Shown piece after piece: positions 23,720-64,000 of a stretch of 64,000 bases of DNA. The stretch spans positions 5,166,153 through 5,230,152 of the forward strand of contig CM022673.1 of NCBI GenBank assembly GCA_012295275.1, in the 5' to 3' direction. The notes below the pieces were generated by a model, which did no database searches, was not told the origin of the DNA, and saw only the letters and a list, made by a program, of their open reading frames with translations. Source of the DNA: Chrysomallon squamiferum. Taxonomy: Eukaryota; Mollusca; Gastropoda; Neomphalida; Peltospiridae. The stretch's first letter is position 1; every line of letters begins with the position of its first letter. The position numbers and the translations under genes are program-made.

Positions 23720-24720
23720 TATCAAATAGTACTAACTGGATTCTTAATATTGACAGAATCATAATGTCAACCAGTATTAGCTAGATTCTCAAATTACACT
23801 GATACATTTGAAATGTCAAACAGTATTAGCTAGATTCTTAATGTCAATGTTACGCTTGAAATGTCAAACAGTACTAGCTAGATTCTTAATGTCAATGTTA
23901 CGCTTGAAATGTCAAACAGTACTAGCTAGATTCTTAATGTCAATGTTACATTTGTAATGTCAAACAGTACTAGCTAGATTCTTAATATCACAATGTTACG
24001 CTTGAAATGTCAAACAGTATTAGCTAGATTCTTAATGTCACAATGTTACATTTGTAATGTCAAACAGTACTAGCTAGATTCTTAATGTCAATGTTACATT
24101 TGTAATGTCAAACAGTACTAGCTAGATTCTTAATATCACAATGTTACGCTTGAAATGTCAAACAGTATTAGCTAGATTCTTAATGTCACAATGTTACATT
24201 TGTAATGTCAAACAGTATTAGCTAGATTCTTAATGTCACACTGTTACATTTGTAATGTCAAACAGTATTAGCTAGATTCTTAATGTCACAATGTTACATT
24301 TGTAATGTCAAACAGTACTAGCTAGATTCTTAATATCACAATGTTACGCTTGAAATGTCAAACAGTATTAGCTAGATTCTTAATGTCACAATGTTACATT
24401 TGTAATGTCAAACAGTATTAGCTAGATTCTTAATGTCACAATGTTACATTTGTAATGTCAAACAGTACTAGTTAGATTCTTAATATCACAATGTTACGCT
24501 TGAAATGTCAAACAGTATTAGCTAGATTCTTAATGTCACAATGTTACATTTGTAATGTCAAACAGTATTAGCTAGATTCTTAATGTCACAATGTTACATT
24601 TGTAATGTCAAACAGTATTAGCTAGATTCTTAATGTCACAATGTTACATTTGTAATGTCAAACAGTATTAGCTAGATTCTTAATGTCACATTGATGTGTT
24701 CATGTGTTCAAACAGTTTTA
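23720..24720. repeat. 50-bp satellite array with higher-order pattern
   Basis: About 20 copies of a unit containing AATGTCAAACAGTATTAGCT and AGATTCTTAATGTCACAATG. Most units are 50 bp; some early units are 47 bp. Two variants alternate: TTACATTTGTAATG, and TTACGCTTGAAATG preceded by AATATCAC. The second variant recurs at about 23998, 24146, 24346 and 24496, i.e. every three or four units. The array lies just beyond the 3' end of the DUF1308 gene. Confidence 0.97.
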
Positions 24721-24985
24721 GATTTAATCAAATATATCAAATCAATATACCAATAGGAGATGTGTAGATCTATTGAACCTCTGACATTTTTCAGCCTCTT
24801 ATTGGTAGAAAGGTGTTTTGGCACAACTGTGTGATACTTCGGTCAACATTTGTGCATTTTATGATATTAAAGATGGCGGAAGGTCAATTGGTATATAAAA
24901 GATAAAAAAAAATTTGATAGATTCAAGATGGTGGTTAGTGGGTTAATATCTAGTTAGGTTTAAGATTAGATTCATATCTTTAGAT

Positions 24986-24991
24986 TTTATT
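24986..24991 (-). terminator. Candidate poly(A) signal of the DUF1308 gene
   Basis: A canonical AATAAA on the minus strand, 15 nt after the stop codon. The local sequence is AT-rich, so a chance match is quite possible and the true 3' end may be further on, even within the satellite array. Confidence 0.35.
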
Positions 24992-25006
24992 GGCTTTCAG
25001 GTGGAA

Positions 25007-57162
<32,156 letters not shown>

Positions 57163-58274
57163 CTGTGAAGAAAAAAACAGACACATAACGTAACAAATAG
57201 AAAGAATATTTTGATACTGACAGTTAATGTCTAAGCATGTATTTTATACATTTAAGCCTGAAAGAAATAATACATTTGAAGTTTTATTCTTATTATGTTG
57301 ATTTTAATTTTTTTTTTATTTATTTATTTACAGCTTTCCAAAACTTTGATATTACCTTTTGTTAACATAAAAACTATTGATTTGTTTTTTTTAACTTACA
57401 GCTATTTATGATTATTGTTTCTTGATAACCATTTCTAAGAAACAGCTCACACATTTTATGCCGATATTCATGAATGATTGCTTTTACAATAATCATCTTG
57501 ATATAATTCTTTTTAATAACATTATAAAAATACAGTTTGTTAGATTTATTATCTGTGCATACCATTAACAATACATTAAAGAACGAATATCAAACTGGGT
57601 GCAAAAATGTTAATCAAATATTTCTAACAGTCTCAGTCTAGATCAGATACATAATGTAACCTGATACTGCATTATTTAATAATTAAAAAATTCAATAGTA
57701 AAATTGATATTATTGTTATCATTTTAAATTTTATTATTATTATTATTATCATTTTGTTTTTTAATTGCACACAGTGTCTTGCAATGAGGCCAAATCTAAT
57801 TATAGATAACTCTGGCCCAGTTCTGTATTTCATCTGTTTGGTATAAAAAGAAATGTCCCAATAACAGAATATGAAAAATGTATTGATCCTACTGATCATT
57901 TTGTATATATGCTTAACACAGAATGGAGACAAATATTTGTATATTATGTAGGTCAGAATTAATGTAGAAATATCTCTCTTATTATATAGAGTTTGTTTAT
58001 TTATTGTGTTTACAGTTGCCACTAGAGTAAGTTGAAAAATTAATCACTGGCTAGTTCAAAACAAACATTTGGTTATTTGACATGAGATCTTTAGAGCACA
58101 TTTGCTATATTTTTTGGTTAGTAACAAAACATCTTTTTCATGACATATTATATCAAAATGTTTGATGTTACAAAGGCTGTGATTAGAATAGGAAAAAAGA
58201 AATACAAACCTGTCCCCAGTAAAGAGGAACAAAAAAAAATACATATGTAAAAAATTGTAATAATAACAGAACAC

Positions 58275-58380
58275 GACAACAGTAATGCTTTAATTTCCTA
58301 TTTCAACTAATGCTCCATGTCTGGTTTATAAAATGTGAAGCCATGCATTTTCCTGATTATGAGAAGGTACATTTAACTGA
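58275..58380. repeat. Dispersed repeat, copy 2
   Basis: Contains TTTCAACTAATGCTCCATGT and GCATTTTCCTGATTATGAGA, closely matching 55465-55570. It could be a transposon fragment or a segmental copy. Confidence 0.75.
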
Positions 58381-59965
58381 TACTTTACTGCTGATTAATA
58401 AAAGAAGCCTATGGAGTCCTAACAGTAATTTTCTTATGTAGTATTATAAATATGTAAAAACTGTATTTCTAATACCTTTTACATTATTGTAACTGAACTG
58501 AAATGCAAAGCAGTTGGACCAGTTCATCACCCAGAAAGATGTCAAGTTCTGGGAGGATTGAATCATGATGGTTTCTGCATGACAGTGAAAGGTAATGAAA
58601 CAAAATAGCACACGTGAATAAATCTATACAGAAATATCAAAAGAATGTTCTTGAATTTCACTCAAAAATCTGTGCAAACTTTTGTTCCAACTCAAAAGTG
58701 TTAACTGATCATTGAAAAAAAATACTAGTTAATAAAATCCTTTCTAAAAACAATTCATCTTATCTTAGTCAAGTTCTCTATTACTAGACTACAATCTATA
58801 ACCTACTTACTATATTGTAGGCTGTAGAGTTTTTTTTTAAGCTTTTGATGATATTTGAAAGAAGCTTACTTATTAATTTTTAGTGATTATTTATACATTA
58901 CAAAAATAATGTTTTAAAAATGAATGGAATAATCTGGCTTAGACACTAATTAAATTTTTGAAGACATTTTTGCACCAAAAAAAACAAATCTAATTAACAA
59001 AATAAGACAAAAACAAAAGTGGATTTAGTTGTTAATTAAATTTAAATATGAAAAGGGCAAAAGCTTTGAAGAAAATGGATTCAATTTTAATTAAAAGTCA
59101 TTAGACTATGAGAATAATAAAAATAAAAAATAAAAGTTTTATGTCAACAACCTATTAAGCTGAAAAATTATCTTTGTAATTACAAAAATCATTATTCTAT
59201 TAAAATTATTAGTAATACTGCTGAAAAATGTGATTATTATGTAAATAAAAATTCATATTTACTCAAATAATATTGTTGTAAGTAAGTGTCTCATATGTAA
59301 ACTTGTTTTGTTGTTTTATAATGCAAACAGAGTTGCAAATGTGTCAGCCAAATGTAAGTTTGACTTCAGAATCTTAGCAAAAATATTTCCATTTATTGGC
59401 TGAAAATTAAAGAATAACAATTTTAATGGGGAAAAAAAAAAAAAAAAAAAACATTCATTCTTTTTGTCTTAAATAAAATATATATATATATTGTTTAATA
59501 TTATATCGATAGTATTAGTAATTATTTATTGCTCTGTTTAAATTATTTTTTAATTAATGATTTGCAATATTTTCCATAAATCAAGATGTCAGGACCAGAT
59601 GGAAATTACAACACTTTGTTGTGATTTCAAGTTAGATGATTTGTTTAATCCTTGAGGCTTGAAACTTAAATCCATTAGTGTACTGAGACATGGAGATAAA
59701 AAATCAAAACACCCTCTACAGCTTTACATTTAAAACAACATATGTTACAGATTTGTAGTTTGAATGTATTGAAGTATGTATAATATCAATGACATGTTTC
59801 AAGGATTCCAACACAATATAAGAAATGTTATGTGATTTAACAATATCAAAGACATAACAAATGCATTCCATAAAATATTTGATACGGTGTCATTCTACTA
59901 ACACACACACAAACACACAAACACACACTCACACACATACACACAAAATATGCATATAAACAACT

Positions 59966-59999
<34 letters not shown>

Positions 60000-61584
60000 G
60001 AAACAAGTGAGAGAAAATGATGTGTCAATGACACAAAGACAGGTTAAATACAAAAATCACTGATATTTGAAAGAAAACCAAGATAAAAAAAAATATATCC
60101 TGATATGGAATCCACAAATATTAAAAGATATTTTATATAACTTAAACTATTTCCTTTCCTATGTTAAATTAAATTAAAAAGAAAAAAAGACAAAAATGCA
60201 ATTCACTCAAAACATTTACTAATACAAATTTCATATTATTAATTTTCTCTCATTTGTATTATAATAATTTAATCAAGTTTGAAGCTCTTTGCCATTTTAA
60301 GATTTTATTTTAAACATATTTTTGGCCTACAGTAAATATTTAATTCAACTTTTTTTCAACTATATCATTCACTATTACAACATTTAATGCATGTCTGAGT
60401 GTCTGTGTGTGTGGGGGTGTTTGTGTGTGTTTACAGCTAGGTAAAGTTGAAGTTCATGATAAAGAAAGGAAAATGGTAAAAACTACAATTCTATAAGAGA
60501 CTGTATTTTTATTATCATACTTTCCTACTGGTAATAATATTATTGTTATTAAAAAAAATAAAATAAAATAAAATAAAGTAAAAAAACAGACATCCAATCC
60601 CAAAAAGTAACCACAACATTGGGAAACTAGTCTTTGTAACTATTCTAAATATCAGAATTTTGTCAGAACATAGGATTAGCCCCAGTGGTTCAGTTATATC
60701 ACACTGTCACACTTGAAACCTACAGGTAGTCTCAGTGATCAGAAATGGCTCAGTGATATCAACATCACAGTTAACAGGAGTTCAGGCCAGTCTGAGAGAT
60801 TTGGAACTTACAGGTTCTGGGAACAAATCTCAGAAATGGCTTACTGATCTGAAAATTTTCAGCTAACAATTCTGGCACAATTACGACAATTTAATTGACT
60901 GACAAAAATACATTGGTTATAAACCAGCAAAACTACCAATATCTGCTAAAAAATAAAAATAATAATAATAACAAAAAGTAAAATAAAATAATAATTAAAA
61001 CAAAATTGGTTATTTTCTCAGTGTTTTGAATTTCTTTACAAAACGTAAAGCTTTGGCTTCAGTACTGTATTCAGACAAAGAACTTGTAGGTTACATTTTC
61101 AGAACTAATTACTAGCTGAGAAAAAAGAGTAAAGGTTAGGAAAGGAGATTAGCTTTGAAGCATGCACTAACACCTACATATAATTTCTGGCTGTGAACAT
61201 AATTACAGAATGCATATTAAATTTTTGAAGAAAAAAAAAAAAAAACTCTGAAGAAAAATAAAAATGCTAAAAAAAATTAAAACAGTGATGTAAAAACAGC
61301 AGGAATAATAGATCTATCTGTGAATTTGTATTAATGTTTTAAAACCACATACAACACCTTAACTTTTGGTTCAGTAAAAGCAATTAAAACTGTAAAATAT
61401 GCTGAGAGATAGGGTGAACAATGCTATTTTTAAAAAAAAGATAGACCTGGATGTGTAGTTCCTCTTGTTTTTCAGACAACTATGTTCTAGAACTGCTGAT
61501 CAAATCATATCTGTCCTGAACATTAACCGAAGAACCCATTTTTGTCTATGCAAGACTCTTAATTTTATAGAGTATTAAATTAGG

Positions 61585-61950
61585 TAGCTGATATGGCATA
61601 GTATGAATAGTTAGAAAACTGATATGGTATAGCAGTATCAGCAAGATGTTATATTATATATTTGATTAGACATGACTTCATATAGCACAGTATTAGTTAG
61701 AACTGATATGGTACAGTAGAATTAGTTAGAGAGTGGTTATGGTATAGTAAGTCAATCTGATATAGCAGGGTTAGTTAATGTACTGATATGGCAAAGAGGG
61801 ATTAGTAAGTATTGTTGCAGTGTGTTAACTTCTGTTAGCAAGTTAATATGGTATAGCAGGATTAGTTATTGAGTTGATATAGTATAGCAGGGTAAGTTTG
61901 ACAGTTGATGAGATATAGTGTGATTAGTCAGAAAGTTCGTACAATATAGT
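61585..61950. repeat. Irregular tandem repeat, about 30-35-bp unit
   Basis: About ten diverged copies of ACTGATATGGTATAGCAGGA followed by TTAGTTAGA, with insertions between units. Confidence 0.8.
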
Positions 61951-63959
61951 AATCTACTTTTTCTCTATTAATTCTACATATAAACCACTATTGTGTTTGG
62001 AACCCAGACCCATACAGTGTAATGCCTAAAGACTTTCATATTGTTCCACCGAGGTTTTTCTCTAGTAGTAGAATTTCTTCCAGAAATCAGCAATTGATTA
62101 AAAGAAAGTCCCTGGTGTGTTGTTATACAAACATTCTTTTTCTTTTGATAACAGCAGGTAATAAATCAATACTACTGATGAAAGCATGTTTTGGAATCTG
62201 ATTTTTCCTGGACCTATTCATCAAGGTCTGATAAAGATATCTAAAAGGGGAAGCTATGATATGTTAGCACTAAGTCAGCTGAGACCAAACAAATGAATGC
62301 TTTCTATTTTGTTATGTGCTGGTCATTGTGTTTGTACTAGCTCATGGCATGGACCAAAGTGAACCACTGTTTCATTGAAAAGGAGAGTGAACTGAAACAA
62401 TGGTAAAAACTGCCAATGTCAATAATTATAAAAAAATAAATAAAAATAAATAAAAGTTCCATGAATTTTTAATATGTTCTGATTAATGGCAACAAAAACA
62501 TAAAACAAACCCAACTACCCAAACAACAACAAAAAAAAAAAAAAAAAAAAAAATATAATAATAATAATTTGAAAAATAAAAATAAAAAATTACAAAAGAA
62601 ATTATATATAAAATAATGGAAAATGGAAAATAATATCTTCATACATTTTTAATCAGTAGTTGTTTAGGAACTGAAAAACAAGGTTATTTTATTTCCTTTA
62701 AAAGGAAACAATAATAAAATAAAAGAATTACCCAAATATATTTTTCATACATTTTTAAAAAGTATTGATTATGGCAACAATAGATTTACTTTCAGTGTAA
62801 AAAGAAAATATTTCATAAAAGATGAAAGAAAATTGATCAAGCTTTCTTAAAATGAAAATAATTACTTACATAACATTTTCATAAGAAGAAGTGTTCTTTT
62901 AAAAATGAAGACAAATTGATAATTTAATGAAACTGAAATGGTTAAAGTTATGAAAAACAAAACAAAAAAACAACAACAATAAAACATAAAAATAAAAAGA
63001 TGAAAAAAGAAAAATAACAGGAATGAATATGAAAAAAAAGAAATAAAAAATAATTAACATAATAAAATATTTTTTTAATTTTGATCTAAAAACATGTTTT
63101 TATGTTTAATATATTTTGTGAAAATAATAAATTGTAAAATGTTCATCTGAAAGAATTAATCTTAACAAAAATAAAGATTAATTACAGGAACAATGACAAT
63201 GTTCTTTATTTTCATATATATATATAAAATCCGTGATATAATCCAGCTTTTGATGCAATCTGGATGTAATGCCTTCAAAATGCCTTAAAATGATGGCAAA
63301 CTTTGTAAAACTAACTCACAAAAGAATACATCCACTGCTAAACCTCAAACAGTTCTAGTCACATTTTTTAGAGAATAATGAATAGTTAATAAAATTATAT
63401 TATTTATCTTAATTTGTAAAGACTATTAAATAAATTTAATAAAATTATGTTAATTACCTCAAATTTGGTTTGTCTTCTGCATGGGAGATGAAAGTTGATG
63501 TAAATATTTTATTGTATTTAAATATTTAAATACAATTTTTATTTTTTTATTGTATTGTTAAAATAAAAAGGGGAAGATTCTTTTATCTTTAATTTTTATG
63601 CATATTATTTATTTTGATAATATTAAGGAAAAATGTATTTGATAAAGATGACATTACTCAATAACGTAATGACATTTGCTGATCTGGGGTATTTTTGAAT
63701 ATATATTTTTCATAAAGTTTTATGAAGTTATTATTATTATTTTATTTTCTTTGGTGGATTTTTTTTGTTTGTTTTTGTTTTGTTTGGGTTTTTAAATAAT
63801 CACCAAAGCAGCTAAAACTTTCAACAGCTCTTAAAGTAAGAAAATGGAAAACAGATGTGTTTTTGAAATATTGAGACTGACAATAAAAGGAAACATTCTG
63901 AATAATTAATGAACTTATTCAGTTAACTGTCTTAAACAAAGACGAACAGTTTTACTCAC

Positions 63960-64000
63960 TGGCACAGACACCCGACAATTATTTTACTGGGAAGTTGGCC
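63960..64000 (-). other. Candidate exon edge at the window end (possible 5' UTR)
   Basis: On the minus strand a strong donor (CCA/GTGAGTAAAA) ends a segment of more balanced composition that runs off the window. In the phase needed by the first coding exon found it contains a stop and no ATG. If it belongs to the DUF1308 gene it is leader sequence, not the missing N-terminus. Confidence 0.25.

Larger units (their letters stand above)
57163..63959. other. Sequence upstream of the first DUF1308 exon found
   Basis: No coding sequence resembling the missing N-terminus was found by eye on the minus strand. Contents are AT-rich DNA, a CA run (59901-59944), long A runs (59969-59996, 62528-62551) and the irregular array at 61585-61950. 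Confidence 0.5.

Noticed and set aside
23720-24720. CRISPR-like array
   Set aside because: Units are contiguous 50-bp satellite monomers with no unique spacers, in an animal genome.

Overview
The window is animal nuclear DNA. It is strongly AT-rich, has short GT-AG exons separated by introns from 70 bp to about 20 kb, and is full of ATA, TTA, CT, CA and AAAAT microsatellites, homopolymer runs and tandem arrays. Both recognisable proteins are conserved across animals. Gene structure and repeat style suggest an invertebrate, perhaps a mollusc or another lophotrochozoan, but that placement is inference. I see no bacterial genes, rRNA, tRNA or CRISPR.

Gene 1 (+ strand, about 3526-13899) is an NRAMP/SLC11 proton-coupled divalent metal transporter (DMT1/Malvolio type). 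Twelve coding exons were placed by splice sites, phase and homology. Together they give 543 residues with the DPGN and MPHN metal-site motifs and the transport signature. The variable extracellular loop between exon 7 and the GVFLGC exon is the only coding part I could not place firmly; three phase-0 micro-exon candidates are listed. Two upstream 5' UTR exons (190-222, 1841-1881) are possible.

Gene 2 (- strand, 57162 down to 25007) is a DUF1308/UPF0415 (human C7orf25-like) protein. Six coding exons join in perfect phase to give 461 residues and a stop. The N-terminus is not found and is probably beyond 64000. Its introns are about 19.6 kb, 70 bp, 3.6 kb, 5.9 kb and 1.6 kb. The two genes converge tail to tail with about 11 kb between their stop codons. 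They have no evident functional link.

The 11-kb intergenic stretch (13900-25006) holds the NRAMP 3' UTR, AT-rich microsatellites, a 110-bp triplicated block, a degenerate 60-bp array, an orphan 84-codon ORF and a 1-kb, 50-bp-unit satellite with higher-order structure. The 19.6-kb intron of gene 2 holds further arrays, plus compositionally normal islands that could be regulatory.

The most unusual signal is in the NRAMP gene. In three introns (after the exons ending at 4746, 5780 and 12704) the sequence at or just past the 5' splice site is tandemly repeated into the intron, creating series of decoy donor-like sites. Other notable items are a TA-flanked inverted-repeat transposon (9258-9840), two intronic hairpins (11327-11427, 32492-32546) and the unresolved loop exons with a non-GT boundary.
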